Below are positions 35,420 to 44,368 of a DNA stretch of 64,000 bases, piece after piece. The stretch comes from Rhodococcus sp. 4CII (GTDB lineage Bacteria; Actinomycetota; Actinomycetes; Mycobacteriales; Mycobacteriaceae): contig NZ_JACCFE010000002.1 of assembly GCF_014256275.1 (NCBI RefSeq), positions 2,852,001 through 2,916,000 on the forward strand, read 5' to 3'. A model generated the notes under the pieces. It saw only the letters and a list, made by a program, of their open reading frames with translations, had not been told where the DNA came from and did not search any database. The position numbers and the translations under genes were made by a program. The first letter of the stretch is position 1. Each line of letters opens with the position of its first letter.

Positions 35420-35878
35420 TCAGTAGGACGTCTGCAGCGTCTGTTTGAGAGCCGCGAGGTCCAGCGTCCCCGCCAGATCCGCGATGGTCACGCCCGACAG
35501 CGAATCACGCCAGGCCCGCTCGGCGTCGGCCATGACCTTCGCGATGCCGCAGGGCGCCGTGCACTGTTCCGGTGGCGCGGCGAGCAGCCCCTGCTGCCGG
35601 ATCTCGGTGCACCGAAATGCCGGCCCCGTGCCGTCGACCGCCTGCACGACGTCGAGCACCGTGATGTCCGCGGGTGCCCGGGTCAGGACGTACCCGCCGT
35701 CGCGACCCTCGGTCGGGTGGACGAGACCGGCACGGGCCAGCGACTGCAGATGCTTCGCGAGATAGGACTTCGACACCCCGTGCAGATCCGCCAGCCGGGC
35801 AGTCGGCACCGGGGCCTCGGCCTGGCTGAGCACCACGCAGCAGTGGAGCGACCACTCCACACCACCGGAAATCTTCAT
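35420..35878 (-). CDS. Rrf2-family regulator with Fe-S-type cysteines
   Basis: A 152-residue Rrf2 regulator. The winged helix (about residues 7-60) contains VSKSYLAKHLQSLARAGLV, and the wing GRDGGYVLTRAPADI is canonical. Three cysteines follow (CTEIRQQGLLAAPPEQC, then APC), the spacing used by IscR/NsrR/RsrR types to hold an Fe-S cluster; the short ring suggests redox or NO sensing. It lies 10 bp after the SDR gene in one operon. A dyad (ACTTGGATAA ... TTATCCGAGT) upstream of that operon is the probable autoregulatory site. Confidence 0.9.
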   Translation of the reverse strand: MKISGGVEWSLHCCVVLSQAEAPVPTARLADLHGVSKSYLAKHLQSLARAGLVHPTEGRDGGYVLTRAPADITVLDVVQAVDGTGPAFRCTEIRQQGLLAAPPEQCTAPCGIAKVMADAERAWRDSLSGVTIADLAGTLDLAALKQTLQTSY

Positions 35879-35888
35879 GCGCACGACC

Positions 35889-36632
35889 CTATTTGCGGAG
35901 CCATTCGTCCAGCGTGGTGGGGGCGATCCAGGCGCCGGCGCCGGGTGTCGGGGTGATCGCCGCGTCGTCGAGTTTCGCACCGAAATAACCGGCCTCGGGA
36001 TCGGACGTCACGGACCGCTTGTCGCCGGTCGACGCGAACAGTCGGCGCACCAATTCGTCGATACCCAGCGGCTCGGGGCCGGCGATCTCGACGGTGCCGT
36101 TCAACGGGGAGCCGGTGACCACCTCCGCCACCCGGGACACGACGTCGCGCGAGGCGATGGGCTGCAGGTGCGCGGGTGTCGCGTGCACCGTGTCGCCGAC
36201 GGTCCCGGCGTCGGCGATGCCGGCGATGAACTCGAAGAACTGGGTGGATCGCAGGATCGAGTACGGGACCGGGCCGGCCTTGACCACATCTTCCTGGGCG
36301 GCCTTGGCTCGCATGTATCCCGAGTCGGGCAGTCGGTCGGCGCCCACGATGGACAGCACCACGTGGTGCCCGACGCCGGCGGCCTCCTCCGCGGCGAGCA
36401 TGTGCTTCGACGAATCGCGGAAGAATGCCAGGACGTCGTCGTCCGCCCACGACGGCGAATTGGTCAGGTCCACGACCACGTCGGCTCCCGCGACGGCCTC
36501 CGCTACACCCTTTCCGGTGGTCGTATCGATTCCGTCGCCGCGGCCGAGGGCCACGACGTCGTGCCCGGAGTCGCCGAGCTTCGCCGCGACCTGTCGTCCG
36601 ATCAGTCCGTTTCCGAAAATGACGATCTTCAC
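35889..36632 (-). CDS. NmrA-like atypical SDR (NAD(P)-binding)
   Basis: A 247-residue protein beginning with the dinucleotide motif IFGNGLIGRQVA (about residues 4-15), where the usual GxxGxxG is kept. Other family segments are VVVDLTN and YMRAKAAQEDVV, followed by a helical C-terminus. Such proteins bind NAD(P)H to sense redox state or reduce quinones/ketones. Rhodococcal Rrf2 regulators of the RsrR type often pair with such NmrA-like proteins; here the two genes are 10 bp apart, so a redox-responsive pair is likely. Confidence 0.85.
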   Translation of the reverse strand: MKIVIFGNGLIGRQVAAKLGDSGHDVVALGRGDGIDTTTGKGVAEAVAGADVVVDLTNSPSWADDDVLAFFRDSSKHMLAAEEAAGVGHHVVLSIVGADRLPDSGYMRAKAAQEDVVKAGPVPYSILRSTQFFEFIAGIADAGTVGDTVHATPAHLQPIASRDVVSRVAEVVTGSPLNGTVEIAGPEPLGIDELVRRLFASTGDKRSVTSDPEAGYFGAKLDDAAITPTPGAGAWIAPTTLDEWLRK

Positions 36633-36645
36633 ATCCCACTCCTTT

Positions 36646-36693
36646 ACTTGGATAATACATATCTGAGTTTACTCCGACAGTTGTTATCCGAGT
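36646..36693. promoter_or_regulatory. Dyad upstream of the SDR-Rrf2 operon
   Basis: ACTTGGATAA (36646-36655) and TTATCCGAGT (36684-36693) are inverted copies with one mismatch, 28 bp apart, just upstream of the SDR start. An A+T-rich segment between them could hold the promoter. They probably bind the Rrf2 regulator. Confidence 0.5.
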
Positions 36694-36705
36694 CAAGAGT
36701 CCGGG

Positions 36706-38895
36706 TCATGCAGATTCTGGCCGCACCAGGACGGGGACACCCTCGTACGGCGCGAGGGTGATCGGGAAACTGTGCAGTTCGTCCACGGCGCCGATCTGCT
36801 CGTCGGTGAACAGGTTGACTGCCGGCGAGCCCGCGGGCAGGAACTGCGACTGGACGGTCGCGGCGATCTCCTCGGACGTGAAGTTGAGAACCGTGACCTC
36901 CAGACTCGCGTCCGCCAGTTCGTGAACCATCACGAGCAAACCCTTGTGTGACACCGTCGGCACGTCGAGCTGGACCGCGGTGGCGATGCCGTATCGGTTC
37001 CGGACGTCGATGATGCGGGCCAGCCGGCGCGCGAAGGACGTCGGATCCTGCAGCTGCACAGGCAGACTCCCGTACAGACTGCGCCCGCGGGGAATGCCCG
37101 ACTCCGACCGTTCGGCGTCCGGGTTGACGCCCATGAGGTCGTGCGCACCCCGGTTGATCCAGCGGGTGTCCCCCTCGGCGAGGAGATCGACCACGTCCTC
37201 GGACGGCACGGGAAGCAAACCGCACAGGTCCCAGCCCGACAGTGCGAACACTCCCGGCTGGAGCGCATTGAACATCGCCAGCAGCAGGTGGGCCTGCTTG
37301 ACGGTGTCGATGTCGGCGGCGTCCATCCGGTCGAGGTCGCGAATGCCCAGCGTCGCGGTGATGACGCTGGCCGTGGTGCAGGCGATCCCGTTGGTGGTGA
37401 ACGTGCGGTTGTATGGTGCCCACCGCCCGGTGAGCCGCTCGCACAGGTCCTTGCGGATGCGGTCACCGAGGTCGGACCCGGTGACCGTCTCGCCGCCGTA
37501 GTCGAACTCGTCGTCCTTGTGCAGCGTCGCGAAATGCACCAGCTCGAACGTCAGCTCGTCGTGGTTTTGCAGCGCGTGGACGAGCGAGGCGGCATCGACG
37601 CCGTGGTCGCGGGCGAGGTTCATCGTCAGCCGAAGGAATTCGGTGTTCCCCATGACCAGCGCGTGATGGTAGGCGGGACGGTTGATGAAGTCGTACGACA
37701 GGTCGGCACCCGTCGTACCCATCGCCTTGATGTCGTCGATGGTGAGGTTCAGCTCCTGGAACGTGAATCCACCCATCTTCCGCACGATGCTCGCGATGAG
37801 GTGATTGGCTGCCTCCGACAGGGGATGCCCCTCCGACCAGCCGGGAAGACCCTCGGTGCGCCGCTCCACCCCGAGAAAACCGTTGGCGTCCAGTCGAAGC
37901 GCGCCGGCGCCGAGATCCGCGATGGAGTGGCAGGCGTCCCCGATGACGAGGCGCATGCCCGCGAACGACGGATCCAGCCAGTTGATGGAGGGCTGCCCGG
38001 CCTTGAAATAGTGCAGGTACACCCACCTTCGCTCGACGCCGTCCACCCCCTTCACCGCGGGGGTGACGCTCCAGTTGGTTTCCTTCACCCCGAGTTCGTA
38101 GAAGATGACGCGCTGCAGTTGACCGATGATGTATCCGGCCCGGGCGAGTTGCGCCTCGGTGTCGGCGTCGATGTTCACCGAGTCCCGGCCGTCCGGCACC
38201 CGGGGCAGCAGGTGCCAGTCCTGCTGTTCGATCTCCACCATGTGATAGATGCCGGGGTAGTCGGCGTACGCCATCTCGGCGAGCCGGAAATCGGCGCCCT
38301 TACCGGTGTGACCGGGCACGATGTCATCGATGACGATGCCGTCGTACGCTGCGGCGACGACGCAGAGCTTGCGGAACTCTTCCTCCGTCCCGAACGCCGA
38401 GTCGATCTGCATGCTGATGCGGTCGAAATGGCCGTCCACCGACGGCGTTGCCCGCCACCCGTTGATCCCGCCCGCCTGCTTCACCGGTCCCGTGTGCACC
38501 GCCGTCACCCCGACCTCGGAGAACGCCTGCCACAACGCCTCGTCGCCGAGCGAACTCAGAAAACTCGCCCCCGGCGCCGTGATGATCGAAATCGGGTACG
38601 CCGTGAACCACACCGAACCCCGCTCCACCGCTGCCCGCGGATTCGGGTCGGCATACGGGTTCTGCCACATGCTGCCCTTGCCGGACAGCTGCTCCGCGAT
38701 CAACTTCGCATCGTGCAGAATCGACTGATTGATCAGCCACTCCACGTAATCCGGGTTGTCCGGTACCGGGTCACCCCGCTGCGCATCCACCCGGGCGGCA
38801 CGACGGACCGACGGTTTCAACGGCCGAGGGCGCGCCGGGTAGAACTGCTCGTCGTAACTGATCTCGCTGGGCTCGTGATGGATCTCGGGGTTCAT
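36706..38895 (-). CDS. GH13-type glycoside hydrolase/transglucosylase (trehalose-synthase-like)
   Basis: A 729-residue enzyme of the alpha-amylase clan. Conserved regions are present: region I-like DGIVIDDIVPGHTG, region II GALRLDANGFLG (nucleophile Asp), region III FTFQELNLTI (acid/base Glu) and region IV LQNHDELT (transition-state Asp). A beta-sandwich C-domain follows (VTVLNFTSEEIAATV). Relatives interconvert maltose and trehalose or transfer glucose. It is longer and more divergent than standard TreS, so the exact reaction is uncertain. It is a single-gene unit; an IS481 remnant lies upstream of its start. Confidence 0.8.
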   Translation of the reverse strand: MNPEIHHEPSEISYDEQFYPARPRPLKPSVRRAARVDAQRGDPVPDNPDYVEWLINQSILHDAKLIAEQLSGKGSMWQNPYADPNPRAAVERGSVWFTAYPISIITAPGASFLSSLGDEALWQAFSEVGVTAVHTGPVKQAGGINGWRATPSVDGHFDRISMQIDSAFGTEEEFRKLCVVAAAYDGIVIDDIVPGHTGKGADFRLAEMAYADYPGIYHMVEIEQQDWHLLPRVPDGRDSVNIDADTEAQLARAGYIIGQLQRVIFYELGVKETNWSVTPAVKGVDGVERRWVYLHYFKAGQPSINWLDPSFAGMRLVIGDACHSIADLGAGALRLDANGFLGVERRTEGLPGWSEGHPLSEAANHLIASIVRKMGGFTFQELNLTIDDIKAMGTTGADLSYDFINRPAYHHALVMGNTEFLRLTMNLARDHGVDAASLVHALQNHDELTFELVHFATLHKDDEFDYGGETVTGSDLGDRIRKDLCERLTGRWAPYNRTFTTNGIACTTASVITATLGIRDLDRMDAADIDTVKQAHLLLAMFNALQPGVFALSGWDLCGLLPVPSEDVVDLLAEGDTRWINRGAHDLMGVNPDAERSESGIPRGRSLYGSLPVQLQDPTSFARRLARIIDVRNRYGIATAVQLDVPTVSHKGLLVMVHELADASLEVTVLNFTSEEIAATVQSQFLPAGSPAVNLFTDEQIGAVDELHSFPITLAPYEGVPVLVRPESA

Positions 38896-38974
38896 GGTCC
38901 TCCGTCGTCATCTCGTCTCCTCAACTACCCGTCCACCGTCCCACGGAAACGACGGCCGGGCATGCGGAGTGGGA

Positions 38975-39646
38975 TGACTGTCAGCGAACCGCGGAACTTT
39001 CGTGGGCGACGAACTCGGCGGACACCTCGAAGCCCGGAATCTCGATCCGGTCCCGTCCCGATCGACGGTGTACCGGGTGCTGCGCGAGCGTGGACAGATC
39101 GTCGCCCAGCCCCGCAATAAACCCCGCTCACGACGCAGTTTCGAGTACTCCGCCCCAACGGGTGCTGGCAGATCGACGGCCTCGAACACTATCTCGCCGA
39201 TGGCACCGTGGCGTGCATCCTGCAGATTCTGGACGACCACTCCCGCCTCGACGTGTGCTCGTACGCCGCCCGGGGTGAAAGCTCCGCCGCCGCCTGGGCG
39301 GCCCTGGAACGGGCGATGGACGGGCACGCGGTCCCCGTGCACCTGCTCTCCGACAACGGGCTCGCCTTCTCCGGGAAACGCCGAGGCGGTATGTCCGAGC
39401 TCGAACGCAACCTCGCCGCCCTCGGCACCCTGGCGATCGCCGCCTCGGTGCGGCACCCGCAGACCTGCGGCAAGAACGAACGCGCCCATCAGACCCTGCG
39501 CAAGTGGCTGGCCAAGCAGCCACCGGCGGCGACGCTGACCGAACTGCAGACCCAACTCGACAGGACAAAGCAATGGACAGGACAAAGCAATATCAGAAAC
39601 TGCCCTCAAAGTCCTGAGACAGATCCGTCCTCGAAGTCCTGAGACA
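38975..39646 (+). mobile_element. IS481-family transposase remnant
   Basis: A frame with stop at 38975 reads GTFVGDELGGHLEARNLDP, STVYRVLRERGQIV and NKPRSRRSFEY; near 39150 it shifts by one base to RPNGCWQIDGLEHYLADGTV, ILQILDDHSRLDV, LLSDNGLAFSG and HPQTCGKNERAHQTLRKWLA. These are the helix-turn-helix linker and the DDE integrase core (WQxD, DNG, E in CGKxER) of IS481 transposases. The N-terminus and the final 40 or so residues are missing, so it is inactive. It separates the GH13 and LLM genes. Confidence 0.85.
39603..39646. repeat. Tandem IS-end repeats
   Basis: Two copies of a CCTC-(A/G)-AAGTCCTGAGACA sequence sit 25 bp apart (39603-39621 and 39628-39646). Read outward-in it begins TGTCTCAGGACTT, typical of an IS481-type terminal inverted repeat. 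Two ends side by side suggest adjacent insertions or a deletion between copies. Confidence 0.7.
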
Positions 39647-39675
39647 TGACAGCGTCCTCGGGCACTCTTTCCCAC

Positions 39676-40560
39676 TCACGTGCGGAGGAGGGGCCGGACA
39701 CTGCGTCCGAGGAACTTGACGAATCCCAGCAGATCCGGTTCGTCCTCGGTCGGCGCGATCGCCACGGAGGTCGCGCCGAGCCCGGCGAGCCTGCGCACCT
39801 CCGCGGCGATGGTGTCCGCGTCCCCCGCGACCCCGATTCCCGCGTCGACCGGCTTCTCCCACCGCGCCACTTCCTCGTCCACCCGCCGCTGCGCGCCATC
39901 GCCGGTGGCGGCGATCTTCGGAACGACCATCGGATGGGACGACGCCCCGTCGACGCCGATCTCCTCCACGATCAGGTCGCGGGTGTCGCGGATGTCGTCG
40001 TCGCTCACGGCGGACGTGACCAGGTTGCCGTCACCCAGACGCGCCGCGAGGCGTATCGACTTGGGTCCCTCGCCGCCGAGCATCAACGGAACCCGTTCGG
40101 TGGGAGGCCAGTCGAGTTTCACTCCGTCGAGCCGGACGTACCGCCCCTGCGTGCTCACCGTCTGCCCGTCGAGCAGCGCCCGCAGCGCCACCGTGTACTC
40201 CTCGAGGAGGGTCATCGGCGACGCCGCGCGGGCGCCCACCTGCTCCATCCACCGCTGCACGCCGTGCCCGACGCCCGCGATCACCCGACCGGGAAACAAC
40301 CGGGAGAGCGTGGCGATCTCCATCGCGGTGAGTGCGACGTTGCGCAACGGGACGGGCATCAACCCCACACCGACGCGGATTCGTTCCGTCCACGCGAGCG
40401 CGGCAGCCGCCGACGCGATGCCGCTCTCCTTGAAACAGTCCTCCCACAACCAGATCTCGTCGAGACCACTCTCCTCGGCGACCCGCGCGAAGTCCCTCAG
40501 CCGCTCGGGTTCGATCGTCGGGATGAACGTCACGCCCAGCCGCGGCACCGCACTCGTCAT
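39676..40560 (-). CDS. F420-dependent LLM-class oxidoreductase
   Basis: A 294-residue TIM-barrel protein of the luciferase-like monooxygenase family. Typical segments are LGVTFIPTIEPERL, EIWLWEDC, TERIRVGVGLMPVPLRNV, FPGRVIAGVGHG and PLMLGGEGPKSIRLAA. The last is the F420/FMN phosphate site. Actinobacterial members use F420H2 to reduce or oxidise varied substrates, including some in lipid and steroid metabolism. ATG 40560 is chosen as start. It ends 30 bp from the IS481 end and faces no obvious partner gene. Confidence 0.88.
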   Translation of the reverse strand: MTSAVPRLGVTFIPTIEPERLRDFARVAEESGLDEIWLWEDCFKESGIASAAAALAWTERIRVGVGLMPVPLRNVALTAMEIATLSRLFPGRVIAGVGHGVQRWMEQVGARAASPMTLLEEYTVALRALLDGQTVSTQGRYVRLDGVKLDWPPTERVPLMLGGEGPKSIRLAARLGDGNLVTSAVSDDDIRDTRDLIVEEIGVDGASSHPMVVPKIAATGDGAQRRVDEEVARWEKPVDAGIGVAGDADTIAAEVRRLAGLGATSVAIAPTEDEPDLLGFVKFLGRSVRPLLRT

Positions 40561-40690
40561 CGATCCATCATGAGGGATGACGCGTTTATCAACCACCGCG
40601 TGCGGGTGCCACCACCCAGTCGGGAGATCACCCTCCCCACCGAACTCGTCGTTCGCGAGAGCTCCGGACCTGCACCCTCGGATCGGTGAG

Positions 40691-41599
40691 TTACCCTGCT
40701 GCGCCGCGCAGTTCGGGATTGCTGTCGACGACGGCGTAGAGCGCCTCGGTGATCGCCTTGACCCGTGCCAGCCGTGTCAGCTCCCGCGGCACGACCAGCC
40801 AGTAGGTGCGGTGGGCGATGAAGTCGTCGCGCAGAACGGGCACGAGATCCTCGTCCAGCGCCCCGATGTAGCTCGGCAGCGGCGCGATCCCGACTCCGTG
40901 CTTCACGGCCTGGTAGTGACCGGCGATGTTGTTGGTCTGGATCTGCGCCCGGAAGTCCGGCAGAAGCCGGTCGAGGATGCGCAATGGTTCGACGTCCAGG
41001 AACGCGTCGACGTACCAGATGAGCGTGTGCGTGCGCAGGTCGTCGATGGAGGCGATTGCATCGTGCGTATCGAGGTAGCGCCGCGAGGCGTAGAGCCGGA
41101 GGTCGTAGTCCGCGAGTTTGCGGACCACGACGGACCGCGGCGACGGACGTTCGAGCGTCACCGCGATGTCGAAGTCCCGGCCCGTCAGCACGTCGTGGGT
41201 GGTGGACGTGACGAGTTCGGTGAACAGGTCCGGATGCTCGGTGCGGACCGTGGCCAGTCCCGGCACCAACACGAACGCCCCGAACCCGTCGGGGGTGAGA
41301 ATCCGGACGGTCCCGGTCAGGGCGCCGGGAGCCGCGGACGACGTCACGTCGAGGGCGGCGAGCAGCGTCGATTCCACCGATTCCGCGTACGGGATCAGAC
41401 GGCGGCCGGCCTCGGTGAGCTGCCACCCGGATGCGCCGCGGTCGAAGAGCCGCGTCCCGGTGTCCTTCTCCAGCCGGGTGATTCGGCGTGACACGGTGGT
41501 CTGGTCGACGTCGAGACGCTTCGCGGCATCCGCGAGACGACCCGTCCGCGACAGTTCGAGCAGATAGCGCATGTTGTCGGCGGTGAACACGGCCCGCAC
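40691..41599 (-). CDS. LysR-family regulator of the semialdehyde/alcohol dehydrogenase operon
   Basis: A 302-residue LysR protein. The helix-turn-helix is MRYLLELSRTGRLADAAKRL with recognition segment DQTTVSRRITRLEKDTG; a full effector domain follows. Translation starts at GTG 41599. It is divergent from the methylmalonate-semialdehyde dehydrogenase gene (106 bp apart), and an inverted repeat at 41604-41631 next to its start is the likely operator. It probably activates mmsA and the Fe-alcohol dehydrogenase in response to a valine- or beta-hydroxyacid-related inducer. Confidence 0.92.
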   Translation of the reverse strand: MRAVFTADNMRYLLELSRTGRLADAAKRLDVDQTTVSRRITRLEKDTGTRLFDRGASGWQLTEAGRRLIPYAESVESTLLAALDVTSSAAPGALTGTVRILTPDGFGAFVLVPGLATVRTEHPDLFTELVTSTTHDVLTGRDFDIAVTLERPSPRSVVVRKLADYDLRLYASRRYLDTHDAIASIDDLRTHTLIWYVDAFLDVEPLRILDRLLPDFRAQIQTNNIAGHYQAVKHGVGIAPLPSYIGALDEDLVPVLRDDFIAHRTYWLVVPRELTRLARVKAITEALYAVVDSNPELRGAAG

Positions 41600-41603
41600 C
41601 TCC

Positions 41604-41631
41604 CTGGCATTTTTGCAGTTTCCAATGCCAG
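41604..41631. promoter_or_regulatory. Probable LysR operator
   Basis: Perfect 8-bp inverted repeat CTGGCATT - 12 nt - AATGCCAG in the divergent LysR/mmsA gap. A related GGCATTGTTGCCAG lies about 20 bp further toward mmsA. This arrangement fits recognition and activation half-sites of a LysR tetramer. Confidence 0.65.
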
Positions 41632-41704
41632 ATTACTCGTTGACGCAGGCATTGTTGCCAGACCAGACTCGGAGACACCCCCGAACTTCCAGGAGCGAAA
41701 CCCC

Positions 41705-43195
41705 ATGGCCGTCATCTCGCATTGGCTCGACAACAAGACTTATACCGGCACGAGCGGCGCCAGTGCGCCGGTGACGAACCCGGCGACCGGTGAGGTCACC
41801 GGTCAGGTCGCGCTGGCCAGCGTCGAGGACGCCCGCGCGGTGATCGACGCCGCCGCCGCCGCGTTCCCCGCCTGGCGGGACACCTCCCTCGCCAAGCGCA
41901 CCCAGGTCATCTTCAAGTTCCGGGAACTGCTCAACGAGCGCAAGGGCGAGTTGGCGGAGATCATCACCTCCGAGCACGGCAAGGTCGTCTCCGACGCGTT
42001 GGGCGAGGTGTCCCGCGGTCAGGAGGTCGTCGAATTCGCGTGTGGGATCGCGCACCTGCTCAAGGGCGGCATGACCGAGAACGCGTCCACCAACGTGGAC
42101 GTCGCCTCGATCCGCCAGCCGGTCGGGCCGGTCGGGATCATCTCCCCGTTCAACTTCCCCGCCATGGTCCCGATGTGGTTCTTCCCCGTCGCCATCGCCG
42201 CCGGCAACACCGTGGTGCTCAAGCCGTCCGAGAAGGACCCCACCGCCGCGCTCTGGATGGCCGAACTCTGGGCCGAGGCCGGCCTGCCGGCCGGGGTGTT
42301 CAACGTCCTCCAAGGCGACAAGACCGCCGTCGACGAACTGCTCACCCACCCGGCGATCAAGGCCATCTCCTTCGTCGGGTCCACCCCGATCGCACGGTAC
42401 GTGTACGCCACCGGCACCGCCCACGGCAAACGCGTCCAGGCCCTCGGCGGGGCGAAGAACCACGCCATCGTCCTGCCGGACGCCGACCTGGATCTGGCCG
42501 CCGACGCCATGGTCAACGCCGGCTTCGGATCCGCCGGGGAACGCTGCATGGCCATCTCCGCCCTCGTCGCGGTCGGCGACATCGCCGACGAGTTGGTCGC
42601 CAAGATCAAGGAGCGCACCGACACCCTGAAGATCGGCGACGGCACCCGCGATTCGGACATGGGTCCGTTGGTGACGAAGGTGCACCGCGACAAGGTCGCC
42701 TCCTACATCGACGCCGGCGAAGCCGCCGGCGCCACCATCGTCGTGGACGGGCGCACCGTGCAGGCCGACGGCGGGGCGGACGGGTTCTGGCTCGGACCGA
42801 CCCTGATCGACCACGTCACCACCGACATGAGCGTGTACACCGACGAAATCTTCGGACCCGTCCTCTCGGTGATCCGGGTCGAGAGCTACGAGCAGGCACT
42901 CGAACTCATCAATTCCGGACCGTTCGGCAACGGCACCGCCATCTTCACCAACGACGGCGGCGCGGCCCGCCGGTTCCAGAACGAGGTCGAGGTCGGCATG
43001 GTCGGCATCAACGTCCCCATCCCCGTCCCCACCGCCTACTACTCCTTCGGTGGCTGGAAGAACTCCCTGTTCGGCGACACCCACGCCCACGGCACCGAGG
43101 GTGTGCACTTCTTCACCCGCGGCAAGGTCGTCACCAGCCGCTGGCTCGACCCCAGCCACGGCGGCCTCAACCTCGGCTTCCCCCAGAACAACTAA
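41705..43195 (+). CDS. mmsA: CoA-acylating methylmalonate-semialdehyde dehydrogenase
   Basis: A 496-residue aldehyde dehydrogenase of the MmsA class. FNFPAMVPMWFFPVAIAAGN (about residues 147-166) is specific to this class, with KPSEKDP after it. The catalytic Cys is in GSAGERCMAIS (about 283), and the class lacks the general-base Glu of ordinary ALDHs, as here. It turns methylmalonate or malonate semialdehyde plus CoA into propionyl- or acetyl-CoA in valine and beta-alanine/inositol catabolism. It is followed 12 bp later by an Fe-alcohol dehydrogenase that could supply the semialdehyde. Confidence 0.95.
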   Translation: MAVISHWLDNKTYTGTSGASAPVTNPATGEVTGQVALASVEDARAVIDAAAAAFPAWRDTSLAKRTQVIFKFRELLNERKGELAEIITSEHGKVVSDALGEVSRGQEVVEFACGIAHLLKGGMTENASTNVDVASIRQPVGPVGIISPFNFPAMVPMWFFPVAIAAGNTVVLKPSEKDPTAALWMAELWAEAGLPAGVFNVLQGDKTAVDELLTHPAIKAISFVGSTPIARYVYATGTAHGKRVQALGGAKNHAIVLPDADLDLAADAMVNAGFGSAGERCMAISALVAVGDIADELVAKIKERTDTLKIGDGTRDSDMGPLVTKVHRDKVASYIDAGEAAGATIVVDGRTVQADGGADGFWLGPTLIDHVTTDMSVYTDEIFGPVLSVIRVESYEQALELINSGPFGNGTAIFTNDGGAARRFQNEVEVGMVGINVPIPVPTAYYSFGGWKNSLFGDTHAHGTEGVHFFTRGKVVTSRWLDPSHGGLNLGFPQNN

Positions 43196-43207
43196 GGAAC
43201 CTCTCTC

Positions 43208-44368
43208 ATGACCGCACACCTCTCACTTCCCCGTTTCGCCCGGATCGGGGCCGGCGCAGTCGACGAGATCGGCTCGATTGTCGACCAATTGGGTCTGCAG
43301 AGGCCGATTCTCGTCACCGACTCCTACCTGACCGGCACCGGCGCGGCCGACCGGATCATGACCCTCCTCAGGTCGGCAGGCAAGGAGCCGGCCCTGTTCT
43401 CCGGCACCGTGCCCGACCCCACCACCGATTCTCTCCAGGAAGGGCTGCGGATCGTCGCCGAGCACAGGGCGGATTCGGTGATCGGGTTCGGCGGCGGCAG
43501 TCCGATGGACACCGCGAAGGCACTGGCCGTGCTGTCCGCGAACGGCGGCGAGATGCGGTCGTACAAGGCACCCCACGTGTACACCGGGAAGGCGCTGCCG
43601 ATCATCGCGATACCGACCACCGCCGGAAGCGGCTCCGAAGCGACGCAATTCACGGTCATCAGCGACAGCGCGTCCGACGAGAAGATGCTGTGTCCCGGGC
43701 TCTCTTTCCTGCCGATCGCCGCGATCGTGGATTTCGAACTCACGATGTCGATGCCGCCGCGGCTCACCGCCGACACCGGAATCGATGCGCTCACCCACGC
43801 CATCGAGGCGTACGTCAGCAGGAAGGCGCAGCCGTTCACCGACGGACTCGCCCTCGCCGCGATCCACACCATCGGTACGCACATCGGCACGGCCTACGCG
43901 GACGGTGAAGACCGCACCGCACGGGAAGCGATGATGGTCGCGTCCTTCCAGGCCGGCATGGCGTTCTCCAACTCGAGCGTGGCCCTGGTACACGGAATGA
44001 GCAGGCCGATCGGGGCGCATTTCCATGTGGCACACGGACTGTCGAATGCCATGCTGCTTCCCGCGATCACGGCGTTCTCCGTGCAGGGAGCGGAGAGCCG
44101 TTACGCCGACTGCGCGCGGGCGTTCGGCGCCGCACCGGAATCGGCCGGCGATTCCGTTGCCGCGCAGTTCCTCGTCGAGACTCTCAGCTCGCTGTGCCAC
44201 GACCTGAAGGTTCCTACGCCGCTGGCATACGGCATCGACCGCGACGCCTGGGACGGTCTCATCCCGCTGATGGCGGAGCAGGCGCTGGCGTCCGGATCGC
44301 CCGGCAACAATCCGGTCGTGCCCACCGCCGGCCAGATCGAGACGCTGTATTCGGAGGTGTTCAGCTAG
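43208..44368 (+). CDS. Iron-containing alcohol dehydrogenase
   Basis: A 386-residue group III dehydrogenase. NAD motif GGGSPMDTAKAL (about residues 97-108), then IPTTAGSGSEAT, and metal ligands in DALTHAIEAY, ALVHGMSRPIGAHFHVAHG. It oxidises a primary alcohol or 3-hydroxy acid to the aldehyde with NAD and Fe2+. Its position 12 bp after mmsA, under the LysR operator, suggests it produces the semialdehyde that MmsA consumes (for example from 3-hydroxyisobutyrate or a diol acid); this is inferred. It ends overlapping the convergent PhzF gene by 4 bases. Confidence 0.9.
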   Translation: MTAHLSLPRFARIGAGAVDEIGSIVDQLGLQRPILVTDSYLTGTGAADRIMTLLRSAGKEPALFSGTVPDPTTDSLQEGLRIVAEHRADSVIGFGGGSPMDTAKALAVLSANGGEMRSYKAPHVYTGKALPIIAIPTTAGSGSEATQFTVISDSASDEKMLCPGLSFLPIAAIVDFELTMSMPPRLTADTGIDALTHAIEAYVSRKAQPFTDGLALAAIHTIGTHIGTAYADGEDRTAREAMMVASFQAGMAFSNSSVALVHGMSRPIGAHFHVAHGLSNAMLLPAITAFSVQGAESRYADCARAFGAAPESAGDSVAAQFLVETLSSLCHDLKVPTPLAYGIDRDAWDGLIPLMAEQALASGSPGNNPVVPTAGQIETLYSEVFS

